Origin: Aradus depressus
Lineage: Eukaryota; Arthropoda; Insecta; Hemiptera; Aradidae
Direction: 5' to 3'
Length of the DNA stretch: 64,000 nt
Assembly: GCA_963662175.1 (NCBI GenBank)
Contig: OY759215.1
Location: 8,359,079 to 8,423,078 of the forward strand
Below are positions 30,178 through 40,811 of this stretch, in pieces. Numbering within the stretch: position 1 is the stretch's first letter; the number at the start of each line of letters is the position of its first letter. The notes under the pieces are model-generated. The model was not told where the DNA came from. It saw only the letters and a list, made by a program, of their open reading frames with translations, and did no database searches. The translations under genes were made by a program, and so were the position numbers.

Positions 30178-30325
30178 CTCACACACGCGCACACACACCG
30201 ACAGATTGGAATCAGGGGATCAAAAAAAGGAATTTCCGCAGACAACTCAATATATAATTTCTGACCGATTACATAACTTCTTGTATACTTCAAACAGCTG
30301 GAGAAGTAATAAATATAAATGATTC
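30178..30325 (+). repeat. Family B 3' end
   Basis: cacacgcgcacacacacc, then ctgaccgattacataact and acagctggagaagtaata. A second short piece with 'gattacataacatcccc' lies near 30470-30510. Confidence 0.6.
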
Positions 30326-31369
30326 AACTTATTTTTGATTTATCCCTCACTCAAAAGGAAGTGAAGACTTAGCAAGTTATTCAACTGGAGGGCTGTTCAT
30401 GAGACGTTGCCAAGTTTGTAATGAGGTTTCAGTGGTCCCAACTTTCAGCCGATATTCAAGACATCACCAACAGATTACATAACATCCCCTATACTACTTC
30501 GTAGATCTGGAGAAGTAGAAAGTCGTCAATTTGGAGTTGACGTAGCCCAAGTAACTTCAAACTTATCATAAATCTTCTATCTCAAATGTCTTTCATATAT
30601 CTGTGGTCACAGGGAATAAATAGGTAAGTCTAAATTCGTAACCTTCCAGGGCAGCACTTTTTTACTTTTGCATTAATCGTGTAAATACAGTTTTTGGAAT
30701 AAATTAATTATGTTGCATCATTATTCAATATATAGTAGTGAATGAAAATGAATATTGTTAATCCTTTCTTGGATTTTCCCTTAGTTACCTAATCATTCCC
30801 CATCACTTACCTAATTATTAACCATACTTTTTGAAATACTCGTGAATGATGCCTCTCTAAAGTTGATTTAACCGAAAACGCCCTCTTCACTTGGAATAGT
30901 CTGCCGTAGTGAATAAATGGTCAAAAGCAGTTATCTCGTGAATGATTTTCTCAGAAATCCATTGACTTTAGGTCACTAAAAGCGATATGTTCTTACTAAC
31001 GATGTTCTTATAACCAGATATTTTTTACATTAAGTTGCATTAAAGCTGGCCGGGAACTAGAAATTTCGTTCTTATAATCGATATGTTTTTACCATATGTT
31101 GGGCCAAATATATTTTTGAGCAGGAGGTGGGCCAAATATATTTTGAGCAGGGGGTGGGCCAAATATAGTATGTTTTTTTAAAACGTGGAATTGGGCGACG
31201 GTTGTTAGTTTTTGCTTGCTCAGCCACTTAAGTGAAGATGAGATCTTGAAAATAATGAGATGCTGTAACATGGAAGGGGTGCTTATTTCCTGATACCCTG
31301 TCAATAAAGTATTCTACAGGGGTTGAACATGGTAATTGGTGTTCTCACCTCCGTGTGTACATATATTAA
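30326..31369. other. Unclassified, with a 30-bp triplicate at 31101-31167
   Basis: 'gtgggccaaatatattttga' plus 'gcagggg' occurs three times in tandem. The remainder shows no feature. Confidence 0.5.
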
Positions 31370-31612
31370 GTCCTTACCTAGGACACCTAAGTTTTTTTTA
31401 TCTAGGAGGTGGAAAAACCTCGAGCATGCCGTCCTTTGGATGGTTAATCCATGGTCTCAAGTCTTTACGATGTGAGGTACTCGTTAAAGACTACTACCCG
31501 ACCTGAATAAACCTGGGTAGGTAACATTTCGAACTCCTATAGTAGAGTGGGGTTATGTCATATACGCGATGTAACTTCAAAATTATAGCCCGGGCATTAG
31601 TATAACTATAAC
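31370..31612 (+). repeat. Diverged SINE1 body
   Basis: atctaggaggtgg, gcatgccgtcctttggatgg, gaggtactcgttaaagac, cctgggtagg and tagcccgggcattagt are in SINE1 order. The head is missing. It resembles the variant body of 37950-38212. Confidence 0.75.
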
Positions 31613-31765
31613 ATAAGTGTGAGTACAACTATAACATAATAACTAACATATGGTGGTTTACAGAGGCGGGTATTTTTCCGCATAAACGCTTACGGCTTGA
31701 TCAAATCTAAAAAAAAAAAAGAAAATCGAAATGACTATACTGTAGTTAATATTTTTTTTGTTTTA

Positions 31766-32500
31766 ATTATTTTTTGGCCTTAGCTTTTCGCCATAGCTAA
31801 TCTATTCAATATTAAATTTATACTTATATGTCAGTGTTGTTTATACATATATGTCAGTGTTGTTTGATGCCAATAATGTGGTGTAGCAAAAAGGCTGTGT
31901 TACCAATTTCTCTACAGTGGATAACATTGTTAATCTTTCTATTTGGTACTTGTTACAACTCATAATCATGTGTTCCATAGTCTCTACCTCGTCACAATGC
32001 CTACACTTGGAGGTTTCTGTCAGACCTATTCTGTATACCATCGACAAATATCGTGATTAGCTCTCAGTCGGCAAATTGACCTACAAAAGTCCTTTGTTAG
32101 ATTTTTTCCATGAAACCATGGTTTGAGCTGAACTTGTGGAATAATTTTCTTATAAAATGATCATTTCTCCGAAGAAGCTTACTCCTGCTGCCAATCGAAC
32201 CACAATCTCCGCCTCACCTCTCCAAACAAATCTATATGGGGAAGACAGGACTTGCCCAGGGCACCACTCTCCTCGCCAAACTGTCCGCCATCTCATTGCC
32301 CTTAATACCCGCATGTCCCTTCACCCAAACAAACTCTTGTTCCTTTATTCTCAAGCAAGCAGACACTTTCTACGATCTCCAATACAATGTTGTTGATATT
32401 CTTATAAGTGAAATTGCTTAGTTGCCCTAACGAGAGTTGACTATCGCTTAAAATAACCAAATTTCTAATTTCATTGTCTGCAAAGCTTATTTAAGGGCCT
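31766..32500 (-). pseudogene. LINE ORF2 end: degenerate RNase H and zinc knuckle
   Basis: On the minus strand, LVILSDSQLSLGQLSNFTYK contains the RNase H 'ILSDS' aspartate box. After a frameshift FVWVKGHAGIKGNEMADSLA gives the histidine and final aspartate box. Further on, KCRHCDEVETMEHMIMSC is the C-terminal CCHC knuckle before the stop at 31841. The 3' end is cttagcc-free text ending agctaaggcc plus A's at about 31766, the TAAGGCC(A)n end also carried by SINE2. Frameshifts and stops make it a dead copy. It belongs to a LINE lineage different from 16325. Confidence 0.82.
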
Positions 32501-32504
32501 CTAA

Positions 32505-33000
32505 AATAGCTATAATCGGGGGTATCGACCTACAAAACATCGATTAATGACATAGATGCTAATTGATCGATACACTTATTAATTGTTTGTTAAATAATCG
32601 ATTAATCGAACGCACAAACAAAAGTTAATACAATCAGTCAGTCACAAATGACAAAACACAAATGATTAGAAATTAGAATTAGAAGTAGAACTATTAGAAG
32701 GTTACTTTTTACTTATCACCAGTTCACCACAGAGGCACTGTGTTGTATCGATAGTCGATACGATAGTCTCCTCCCACTTTTTTAGGCGAGTTGCACTTCG
32801 GATGAATTATAATTAATTCATTTTTCTTTTTTTCTCCTGTTTTTCGGATGAGTTGTAATTTTAATTAAACATTTAATAATCGTTAAATAATCATCGATTA
32901 TCCGATTAATAGAACCCAGATGACATCGATTAAAAAACCACAGATTATTTTACCAAAACATCGATTATTTCGATTAATCGGTTAATCGATACCCGTCCCT
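32505..33000. mobile_element. hAT-like MITE candidate
   Basis: The left side begins tcgggggtatcgacc and the right side ends ttaatcgatacccgtcccta. 'GGGACGGGTATCGATTAA' ends are usual for a hAT group. Many scattered ATCGATTA motifs occur near both ends. No convincing 8-bp duplication and no transposase. Confidence 0.5.
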
Positions 33001-33001
33001 A

Positions 33002-33211
33002 TGTGGAACTAGACTGATCTGACTGGGGATGCTATTTGCGGCTGTACATATTGTAAGTAGCACCTTGTATTTACTCAGAAGCGAGAGAGAGAGAGAGCGA
33101 GGCCCGGGGAGTCAACCTGTCTAGTTGTAGCAATAAATAGAGCAATAAATAGATCTGTGTGTAATTAAGAGTTGTGTATATTTATTGTCACCCCCACTAC
33201 TCCCGGCTACA
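33002..33211 (+). other. Possible solo LTR (TGT...ACA)
   Basis: Starts TGTGGAACTAGACTG, has a purine block aagcgagagagagagag, three AATAAA-type signals (aataaatagagcaataaata), a GT-rich stretch and ends cccggctACA. This is the composition of Ty3/mag- or BEL-like LTRs, but I see no 4-6 bp target duplication. Confidence 0.35.
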
Positions 33212-33254
33212 ATCGATTATTCATTGTATCGAAAGTTATGTTCACTGACACACA

Positions 33255-33425
33255 CAGAGGTAGCATGCTAGCCTACTAAGCTCAAGATCGCGAGTTTTTA
33301 ACCTGGCCGAGGGCCCTTAGGTTTTTTAACTGGGGGGTAAAAAAACCTAGAGCACGCCGTCCTGCTTAAGGGTCGTAAAGCGATATTATGACCTCGTCGT
33401 TAAAGCCCGGGAGTGTCACAGTAAC
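33255..33425 (+). repeat. SINE1, diverged and internally deleted
   Basis: ggtagcatgctagcctac, then gctcaagatcgcgag, gagcacgccgtcctg and aaagcccgggagtgtcac. The A box region is partly altered and the middle is missing. Confidence 0.7.
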
Positions 33426-33510
33426 TAACTTACACACATTCCGGTGAAAAATTCCTCTAAACTTCCTATAGCCTGGGGAAGTAAAACAGTTTTTAAAATA
33501 ATAATTTTTG

Positions 33511-33832
33511 AGGGCGCCGGTAGCTCAGTGGTATGCGTACCTGCCTTCTGATCTCAAAGTAATGGGTTCGAAATCCAGCCGAGGCCCTTAGTTTATTTTA
33601 TCTGGGAGGTAAAATAAACTTAAGCACGTCGTCCTTCGGATGGGACGTTAAGCGATGGTCCCGAATCTGTACGATGTCAGGTACTCGTTAAAGATCCCTG
33701 TCCTAGGTGAATAAAAATTTAGGATAGGCAAAATTTAGGACTCCCGTAGCAGAGTCGGGCTCATGTCTACCAGAGTGACGAAAGAGCGCGATATGCGTTG
33801 TTGTTAAAGCCCGGGCATGAGTCATAATATCT
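33511..33832 (+). mobile_element. SINE1, near full-length reference copy
   Basis: The head GGGCGCCGGTAGCTCAGTGG holds the A box. The B box reads gggttcgaaat. Next come ttattttatctgggaggt, acgtcgtccttcggatgg, gttaagcgatggtcccg, gtacgatgtcaggtactc, gaataaaaatttagg, gactcccgtagcagag, gaaagagcgcgatatg and gcccgggcatgagtcata. A tRNA-like head with internal polymerase III promoter boxes followed by an unrelated body defines a tRNA-derived SINE. There is no poly-A tail. Other copies end in short TAAC or CCTAA runs. Confidence 0.92.
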
Positions 33833-34154
33833 AACAAACTAAATAATTATTTTAAAATGTTTTGTTTCAACATTAATATTATACAAATTAATTTTAAATT
33901 ATAGTTTAAATATAAAATGTATAATCTAGATTTGAGCAGATGAAAAATAAAACATGTGTTAAGATGTGGTCTAAATTTATAGTGCTTTTTAAATACTTAT
34001 ATATTTGTTAATGAATAATATCTATTCTAAATGAGTTTACTCAAGACACGATATGCATCAAGTCAGGATGTAAGTTGAAAAAGCGCTTAAAAGCCCTTGA
34101 GTAAACTAACTTTATGGCGTGAACAATCTAAGGTTAGATGTGAAATAAGAAAGT
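33833..34154 (+). other. Upstream region of the nested ORF
   Basis: AT-rich. An in-frame TAA lies 9 bp before the ATG at 34155, so the ORF cannot extend upstream without splicing. No clear TATA box or initiator can be singled out. Confidence 0.4.
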
Positions 34155-36719
34155 ATGAACGGCTCCGTGGGTGAGCTGAAGAATCGTTCTAGCGACAAAA
34201 TAAGAAGATGGTTCAACAATGTTCAAACCTTCTTTCCAGGAAGATTTTTCATCACTCATCGTACAAACAAAAATTCCAGATTGATCAACGGGAACAGTTA
34301 CAATCAGTACATGCCAGTCTGTCCGTCAGGGGGAAGTTCAAAAGATGAAAATTTAAATGTCATTATACACTATTTGAGGAAAGATATAATTCGTTTGTAC
34401 GAAGACAGTCCAAAGCAAAGATCTATTGCTGAGATACTGTACAAGCTCAACTCTCTCGACACAAACATTAGAGAAACATGTAATGTACCCGATCATTGGA
34501 TTTCTCATCCAAATTTTGGTCGTGAAAATTTAAAAACATTAGAAAAATATATTCTCAAACTCATTGAGGATATAATTGACGATGTTTTTGAAGCTTATGA
34601 CGAAATGCGAACCTATAATGCAATATATGAGTCCAAGGAACGTTATGTGAATAGCATTGTGAGCGTACTGGGTATACTCAAATCCGAAGTGACCAACATG
34701 ATACAAGTTTTGATTTCTTCCTTTGATGTACAATTTGCTCAGAAGAAAAAACATTTTTATGAAAAACCTGCACCATTTTCAAAAAGAAGTCCAATTTGTA
34801 GTGGACGACAGGAAGGAGAAGATGAACAGAGGAAAACCGATGAAGAGTATGAAGTAAGTACAAGTCTTAAACATTCAGTGTCTTATCCGGAGTGGAATCT
34901 GACTCGACCAACAACAACACTCTCCTCACGTAGTGCTCCTGATCCAAAGAAAAAATTTAAAAAACCAGATGGAGGACATTATCCTTTTGAATCACCGTCG
35001 AAAGAGAAAAAAAAACATAAAAAATCAAAACATCTTTTGAAAATGTCAGCACATAGCACATCATCTGATTCTGGGGGCAATGTGCAATGTAAAATGGGGA
35101 AAAATGTGACTTATTCAAAAAAAATTGAAAAATCTGCTAATAAATTTCAGGTTTCGGAAAAGCCAGAAATTAGTTCATCTTCTGAATCGTCGGAAATTAT
35201 TTGTAATATGAAAGAAAAGAGAAATAATGATCGTTTGAAAAATAATAATAGAAAAACTGCTATGGTTATGGGCAAGTCGATGAAAACTTTCCCAGAGTCT
35301 TCGGAATTTATTAACTCAAATGGGCCTAACTCGAGTGAGTTCAAACGTATGCTTTCGCCAAGGAAAAACTGTCAATTTGAAAAAAAAAATAATTTTGAAA
35401 AAACTCAAATCAGTAAACCTTATGAGAAACAATCAAAAAAGTATATGAAAAATGAAAATATGCCATTTAAAAACGAATCGGGAATTATTAATTGTAAGAA
35501 GTTGAAACATTTCATTACACCAAGAGGAAACTGTCAATTCGGAAGAAGGAATTTAACTGAAAATCAGTCTTACGAACCGGAGTTCGACAGAGAGTCTATT
35601 ATTGTGAATAGAGTAGTGAACAAAAGTGATTCAGAAGAAAGTCAATACTTAAGTTGCAATAACAGCGAAAGTGAAATGTTCTGGGGAATGGGTTGGTTAA
35701 GTAAAGTGAACAAGGCTGTGGCGACACCACTACTGGGCAGGGAAAACAGGAAGGGTACAGAAGTGAAACCTGCCACATACTGTTATAAGTCGGCCAAACT
35801 CTCCTCATTGCCAGATCGGTCCAAACCCCCGACTCAGGGTCCAGATAGGACAACCAACAAACGGCAAACTCCGCCGAAAGCTACCATCCAACTGAACAAT
35901 AGGAAAGCACGTTTGGCAAAAATGGACGCGAAACCCTTCGTGACAGCAGCTTGCGATGACCGTTTGACTCATACTTCACACTTTCATCGCTCAAAAAATG
36001 AAAACTCAGAATTCAATTTAGGAAAAGAAAATAGTATAAATGTCTCAAAACCAGATGCGAAAAAATCAACATCGGAAAGAGTGTTCAATCAGTTGATAAG
36101 AAGAAGGGGAGCGGTAGAACGATCAGATGAGGACTTCGAAAGATGTTTAAAACAATTAAACAGAACACACTCCAGGAACTTAAGTTCTTACAAAACTTTA
36201 GCGTTTATAGACGAGGGTCCGGAAAATAAAATGAGGGATAAGGCGCGTACAAGTGGCTCATTGGATAGTGTCTGCAGTTCTCCAGATATGACAGTACCCA
36301 AGAGTTCAGGGGGTGGGCGCAACAATGGAATAGTGCACGAACTGAGACCATCTCTCATCTGCCGTCCAGAGAAAGAGCTGAACCTGGAGGACACGATAAG
36401 CAAGAGTTCCTCTCCACCACCATCCCCCATCTCGGACGAAGTGGATGCAGACTCACTCAACGGCTTCGAAGTGCCCAGGATACAGGATCTCAACAATGGC
36501 TATAAGTGTGTCACTATCCCTCTGAATGCTGGCATCCTTGGAGTCACTTTGACGAAGAAGAATGAATTATCTGAAGATCAACGGTCTGGGGATGAGAGGC
36601 CGAACACAAGGCAATGTCACGCCCAAGAAGAAGAACACCGTGAAAGAACGCTCAATAACTACGAGATCCCCTGCGTGGCTTGTGCTTATCGTATCAAGTC
36701 CCCCTTCCTTTCGCCATAA
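34155..36719 (+). CDS. Unknown 854-aa protein, intronless, nested in the opsin intron
   Basis: I do not recognise this protein. Residues about 60-195 look like a folded helical domain (VIIHYLRKDIIRLYE, NLKTLEKYILKLIEDIIDDV, SIVSVLGILKSEVTNMIQVL). Residues 200-850 are low-complexity, rich in Ser, Lys, Asn and Glu, with a strongly basic patch near 265-295 (KKKFKK, KEKKKHKKSKH) that could act as a nuclear localisation signal. A short motif with PR.NCQF occurs twice (near 402-408 and 456-462), suggesting an old internal duplication. Proline/serine runs (SSSPPPSPISDE) come late. No signal peptide or membrane helix. The frame is uninterrupted for 2.56 kb in AT-rich DNA, which is very unlikely by chance. 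It lies on the strand opposite to the opsin, in its 26-kb first visible intron. It could be a complete intronless gene, a retrocopy, or one long exon. No viral or transposon domain was seen. Confidence 0.75.
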   Translation: MNGSVGELKNRSSDKIRRWFNNVQTFFPGRFFITHRTNKNSRLINGNSYNQYMPVCPSGGSSKDENLNVIIHYLRKDIIRLYEDSPKQRSIAEILYKLNSLDTNIRETCNVPDHWISHPNFGRENLKTLEKYILKLIEDIIDDVFEAYDEMRTYNAIYESKERYVNSIVSVLGILKSEVTNMIQVLISSFDVQFAQKKKHFYEKPAPFSKRSPICSGRQEGEDEQRKTDEEYEVSTSLKHSVSYPEWNLTRPTTTLSSRSAPDPKKKFKKPDGGHYPFESPSKEKKKHKKSKHLLKMSAHSTSSDSGGNVQCKMGKNVTYSKKIEKSANKFQVSEKPEISSSSESSEIICNMKEKRNNDRLKNNNRKTAMVMGKSMKTFPESSEFINSNGPNSSEFKRMLSPRKNCQFEKKNNFEKTQISKPYEKQSKKYMKNENMPFKNESGIINCKKLKHFITPRGNCQFGRRNLTENQSYEPEFDRESIIVNRVVNKSDSEESQYLSCNNSESEMFWGMGWLSKVNKAVATPLLGRENRKGTEVKPATYCYKSAKLSSLPDRSKPPTQGPDRTTNKRQTPPKATIQLNNRKARLAKMDAKPFVTAACDDRLTHTSHFHRSKNENSEFNLGKENSINVSKPDAKKSTSERVFNQLIRRRGAVERSDEDFERCLKQLNRTHSRNLSSYKTLAFIDEGPENKMRDKARTSGSLDSVCSSPDMTVPKSSGGGRNNGIVHELRPSLICRPEKELNLEDTISKSSSPPPSPISDEVDADSLNGFEVPRIQDLNNGYKCVTIPLNAGILGVTLTKKNELSEDQRSGDERPNTRQCHAQEEEHRERTLNNYEIPCVACAYRIKSPFLSP

Positions 36720-37384
36720 GGAGACCATCTTCCGTTCCTCCGTTTATCTCCCACCAAATCAATCCTCGTTTATGATCGAAGTTCTTGATTTGACCTATTA
36801 TTTTATGATAAAAAAATATAAGGAAATGAAATTTTACTTGTTTTCAAATTTTTCATATTTTTACTTTCCTGTTGGGAAAAAATACGAAGTTGTTAATTTG
36901 CATTCATTATCGGGTTTTCGGACCATAAATAGTTTCAGGAAAATGACTACCTACGTAAAACTGTGGGCTTATACAATATCCTACAATTTCTATCGTAATA
37001 ACTTTTTTTTAATATTTTTATTATTATCAATTTTTTAAAATGATATATACTTTACTGATATTTGTTTATTTATTTTATACATTTTTTTTATAGTTCTCTT
37101 TCTTCTTTTTTTCTCTATATTTCACTGATTGTTTACCTGAGGAAGGGACTCTTTATCGCAACGTTCTGAAAGAAGGTTTATCTCTCAATGCCTGTAGTAG
37201 GCATGATAAATATTTTTATGAGCTATATAGTGGTATAGTGGTAGTCATTACATAGCTCATAAAAATATTTTCAAAATGGACCAAAGTTATTGAGGGTCAT
37301 CACATCATTGCAACGAGTTTCTTACAAAAAACCAAAATATTAATAATACAATTCTTACAAAAAAGTTGACATTTTTGCTCTCTT
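36720..37384. other. 3' flank of the nested ORF; palindromic patch
   Basis: No clear plus-strand AATAAA close to the stop. At 37137-37180 is 'cctgaggaagggactc...gcaacgttctgaaag', a member of the CUGANGA-like motif set. At 37210-37270 'tttttatgagctat' and its inverted copy 'atagctcataaaaatatttt' form a small hairpin. Otherwise AT-rich. Confidence 0.45.
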
Positions 37385-37925
37385 CTTCTTCTTCCTGTGG
37401 CGCTACGGTCCTGAAAGAACCCGGGCCTCCGTCACAATCCTCCTCCATTCGTCTCGATCCAAAACCTTCTCCCTCCATCCTCTGATGCCCAACACTCGGA
37501 GGTCCGCCTCGACGTCGTCCAGCCAACGGAGTCTCGGTCTTCCTCTTCTCCTGGCACCGCCTGGCATACCGTAGAGGGCTTGTTTAGGGAGTCTTCCTCC
37601 TTCCATTCTCTCTACGTGGCCCAACCAACGTAATCTCCCTGCTTGATCACGGATACCAGGTCGGAATCCCCGTAGAGGTCTCTCAATTCTCTGTTCTTCC
37701 GGATACGCCATCTGCCGTTCTCGGAAACAGGTCCATAAATCTTTCTGAGTACTTTGCGTTCCCACAATAGCAGAGTCTCTTCATTCTTCATACTTCACGC
37801 CCAAGTTTCACCAGTGTAAGTTACAATTGGACGGACAATGGTTTTATAGACAATTAGCTTGGCCCTCCACGTTAATGTGCGGAACTTGAGTATTCTTTGG
37901 ACCGCAAATAGACATCTGTTCCCTG
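37385..37925 (-). pseudogene. RTE-like LINE 3' end, copy 1
   Basis: Minus-strand frames read FAVQRILKFRTLTWRAKLIV, KTIVRPIVTYTGETW, then after a 1-bp shift RLRWLGHVERMEGGRLPKQA, GGARRRGRPRLRWLDDVE, GIRGWREKVLDRDEWRR and a stop at 37403. 'RLRWLGHVERM' and a C-terminal 'DR.EWRRIV.EA' mark RTE/R4-type LINEs. It ends with a (GAA)n tail (the ttcttcttcttcc run at 37385-37395). At least one frameshift relative to an open ORF. Nearly identical to 54650-55110. Confidence 0.85.
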
Positions 37926-37949
37926 CAGATTTGCTCTCTTGAAAGAAAA

Positions 37950-38212
37950 AATACCGAGCCTCTTAGGTTTTTTGTACGAGAGATGAAAAAAATTGTGCAA
38001 ACCATCCTTCGGATGAAACATTAAGCGATGGTTCCGAGGCTGTACAAACCTCCGGTTGGTACTCGTTATAGACCCCAACCTGGTCGAATAAACCTGGGCA
38101 GGCTTTAGGACACTCAGCGTAGAGTGAGGTTCGTGTCCAACAGAGGGACGAAAGAGCACTCTGGTAGTAGGCGATATTTCTTCGTAGTTAAAGCCTGAGT
38201 GAGTCACAATAA
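37950..38212 (+). repeat. SINE1 variant body
   Basis: ccatccttcggatg, attaagcgatggttccgagg, gtactcgttatagacccc, cctgggcagg, gaaagagcactctgg and gtagttaaagcctgag are in SINE1 order. The head is missing. Confidence 0.75.
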
Positions 38213-38394
38213 CTATCTTTGGTCTGTCGATCCAAACTACTACTTGACATTCTTATGATAACCACCTACGAGCAAATTCCCAAGTTCCCCCACATTTTCA
38301 GAAAGTTGCCATATAGCACGTCCTCCGAACGTTTATTTGAAACAGTAAGAATTTACTTAATTTGTGAGTACAATTAAGGATTTTCATAAAATTA

Positions 38395-38634
38395 ATTAGT
38401 TATTCTGACTCATGCTTTAACTTCAGGGCTTTAACTTGGAGGTCATATTGTCTGCTACAAGAGCGCTCTATTGTCACTCCGGTGGACATGAGACCGACTC
38501 TACTTTTTTGCCTATCCAGGTTTAGTTAGAGGGTCTTACAGCATTAACGTTTCATCCGAAGGACCTCGGCAGGGTTTCGAACCCGGGATCTTGAGCTTAA
38601 TAGGCAAGCACGCTACCTGAGATACCGACACCCT
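38395..38634 (-). mobile_element. SINE1, diverged
   Basis: The head reads gggtgtcggtatctcagg, the B box gggttcgaaac, and the tail agcatgagtcagaataact. About 90 bp of the body is missing. Confidence 0.78.
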
Positions 38635-39298
38635 CTTTGTATACTATAATGGTATAAGAGTAGAAATTATAACTGTGGAAATGAATACTGAAAATAATGC
38701 TACCCAGTTGAGTGTGTATTCCTTTTCTCTTAGAATGTCCATCTGACAACATGGATTTTCACGAAGTAGACCTGGAATCTGTCCAATTCTTAAAAGGATT
38801 ATATTTTGGAGGATGTAGTGAAAAAAAAAAACAACAAAGAAAGAGGTTCTGAGCCTCATCGAAAATACTGATCTAATACAAAAGAAGATTTGTTATTGTT
38901 TGAATAGATCAATTGGATTTTACTGTTTCAGCTAAACGTAAAGTATAGAAGTGACGTAATCGATCATAAATTCTATGTTGATTTTTTACCGGAATTTCAT
39001 TTTTTCCGATCCACTGATTCCATGGGTGAGAGGGGGGGGGGGGGGGGGGGGGGGGCTTTACACAAAAAAGTCAATTACTACCTCTTTTGGTGTGAGGCCA
39101 CAACTCTTAGGTGGAGTGATCTGTAAAAATGTTGATAGCTTCTGGTTCACTATTGACCCCCCTTCCCTCTTCTCCAAGGGGGGGGGGGGGGGGGCAGTTT
39201 GCATCTGGGCCTTAAGGTACACCAAGCTACGCTACTGATAGTATATAGTATACGCTACTGATAGGGTAGTAGAAATATTGAAAACTTAGATTTTTTTT
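38635..39298. other. Unclassified, with two poly-G tracts and a family B end
   Basis: G runs are at 39031-39054 and 39179-39194. 38950-39015 resembles the minus-strand family B end (gtgacgtaatcgatcataa, ccggaatttcattttttccg). No gene. Confidence 0.5.
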
Positions 39299-39575
39299 AT
39301 AGACAATTGAGTGGTTGACGCGAAAAAGGTTCTAAACGCCAAAATAACACTTCCTTCCGCTGCCATGTTGAGAACTACTGGTGGCTGTTAGAACCTTCTT
39401 CCATGAGGCTCAACGCTGACGTGGGCTCAATACTACCAACTGCTGCTGTAACGACAAAAAAAACTTCCCTACACAGTCCCTAGAGGCCAATAGAACCTTA
39501 TTTCACATAAATCTCTTTTTCGACTAAAGTGGCGCTTAGAACCTTTTTCGCGTCAACCACTCAATTATTGTCTAT
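39299..39575. mobile_element. MITE with ~40-bp terminal inverted repeats
   Basis: The left end ATAGACAATTGAGTGGTTGA and continuation cgcgaaaaaggttctaa is mirrored at the right by ttagaacctttttcgcg and tcaaccactcaatt..tgtctat, with one small gap. The interior 200 bp is non-coding and moderately GC-rich. The superfamily is not clear. No transposase. Confidence 0.85.
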
Positions 39576-39651
39576 GTTGTTGTTGAAAAGGTGAAATACA
39601 ACTGTCGTTGAAGATTCAAAAGCCACTTTGTAAGTCAAATATTGGGGAGCA

Positions 39652-39790
39652 TGGTGACCGTGTGGGCTAGAGCGTAGGGCTCTGGTCGCATGGTCTCACC
39701 ATGGTTTGCGGGTTCGAATCCCGTCCGGGGTTGAGTTTTATTTCGTAGTTAAAACTCCCTCCTGGGGCCATGAATGTCGTAAATAACAAC
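39652..39790 (+). mobile_element. SINE2 copy
   Basis: ggggagcatggtgaccgtg, gggctagagcgtagggctct, then the B box gcgggttcgaatcccg, then ggttgagttttatttcg and an A-rich tail 'aacaacaaaaaaa'. The A box is poor but the B box is perfect. A second tRNA-derived SINE, distinct from SINE1 and related to 14499-14618. Confidence 0.75.
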
Positions 39791-39844
39791 AAAAAAAGTC
39801 AAATAGTGAGTTTTAGTCTTAGTAGTTTTTTTTTTTTTAGTTTT

Positions 39845-39945
39845 TGGAATTAAGGAGAGTCGAAATTCCAGTGAAAACTTGACATCGAATTTTTTTCATC
39901 GATTACATAACTCCGCCTATACTTAGTGTAGCTGAGGGAAGTAAT
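39845..39945 (+). repeat. Family B 3' end
   Basis: gaaattccagtgaaaact, gacatcgaattttttt, cgattacataactcc and tagctgagggaagtaat. Confidence 0.65.
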
Positions 39946-40344
39946 TATATATCGATCTACTGCAGTATGGAAGGGGGGGGGACCAACCCCGGGGATAAAC
40001 AGTTTAGAGAATTTGATAAGCGGGCTGGTGCCACCTCGTCCGACTCTAAGCTGGGGGGACTCATTAAAAACAGTTACAGTCCAATTTTGTGTACTATACA
40101 ATATAAAGCAGGCCAGTAAATAGTTACAGTAGCCAGTTTGTACCAGAATAATCAACTTTTCTCTCTATTCTCCTATTTTCGTTTTGTTTCCCAAGTTAAT
40201 GAATATAATTTCTGTTTATCGTTCTTGTCTGATAATGATTTAATTTAATTTACAAAACAAAATATGTAACGCCGCCATAATACTACTTTTTTATAACAAT
40301 AATTTTTGTTCAAATCACTTTCCCTTCTCTTCCCTCTCAAAGAT
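39946..40344. other. Unclassified sequence
   Basis: Nothing supportable. The minus ORF 39850-40155 has no domain. Confidence 0.45.
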
Positions 40345-40560
40345 ATTTCATATTGCCGTTACTCCACATAAACGCTTTTCTTTGTTTCATCGTACAGCGT
40401 AACTCTGAGAGTGACATTCTACTCAGTAGTAACAGTATGAAATGATTTTAACAGGGAGACAGAGTATTCTGTGCAATAATGGTTGGTATAACAAAAAAAT
40501 ACTAATAATAATAAGGTATCTTAAAACTCGTTGCCATGCGTTACAATTTAAACATTACCT
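40345..40560. mobile_element. Family C MITE copy and flank
   Basis: Shares 'ctgagagtgacattctac', 'agtatgaaatgattttaac' and 'ggttggtataac' with 15433-15591, and 'cgttgccatgcgttacaatt' with the sequence at about 16085-16105. The comparison identifies 15634-16050 as a later insertion. Confidence 0.6.
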
Positions 40561-40647
40561 TAAGTAAGTAATTAGTTATTATGACTCGTGGCCAGGCTTT
40601 AACAACAATCTCATATCGCCTACTACCAGAGCGCTCTTTCGTCACCC
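40557..40647 (-). repeat. SINE1 tail fragment
   Basis: ttattatgactcgtggcc, then tcatatcgcctactacc and agagcgctctttcgtcac, cut off there. Confidence 0.8.
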
Positions 40648-40811
40648 TTTTTTTCCTAAGATACTCTAAATCGAAAAGATCGATAATTTTAGAAAAATTT
40701 TGGCGTTGACATATAGGTACAGAACGAACCACTTTTTAGTACTCGATTTATGTTAAATTTTGCATTTTTTTCTGTAATTTTATTTATTTATATCAAAAAT
40801 ATTTAAACAAT

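Noticed and set aside
33511..33585. tRNA gene (A and B boxes present)
   Set aside because: The same head is followed by a constant non-tRNA body in many copies and does not close an acceptor stem; it is a SINE.
36562..37038. 158-codon ORF overlapping the end of the 854-codon ORF
   Set aside because: Different frame, ends in AT-rich non-coding sequence, no domain; could only matter if the long ORF has a frameshift near 36570, which I cannot show.
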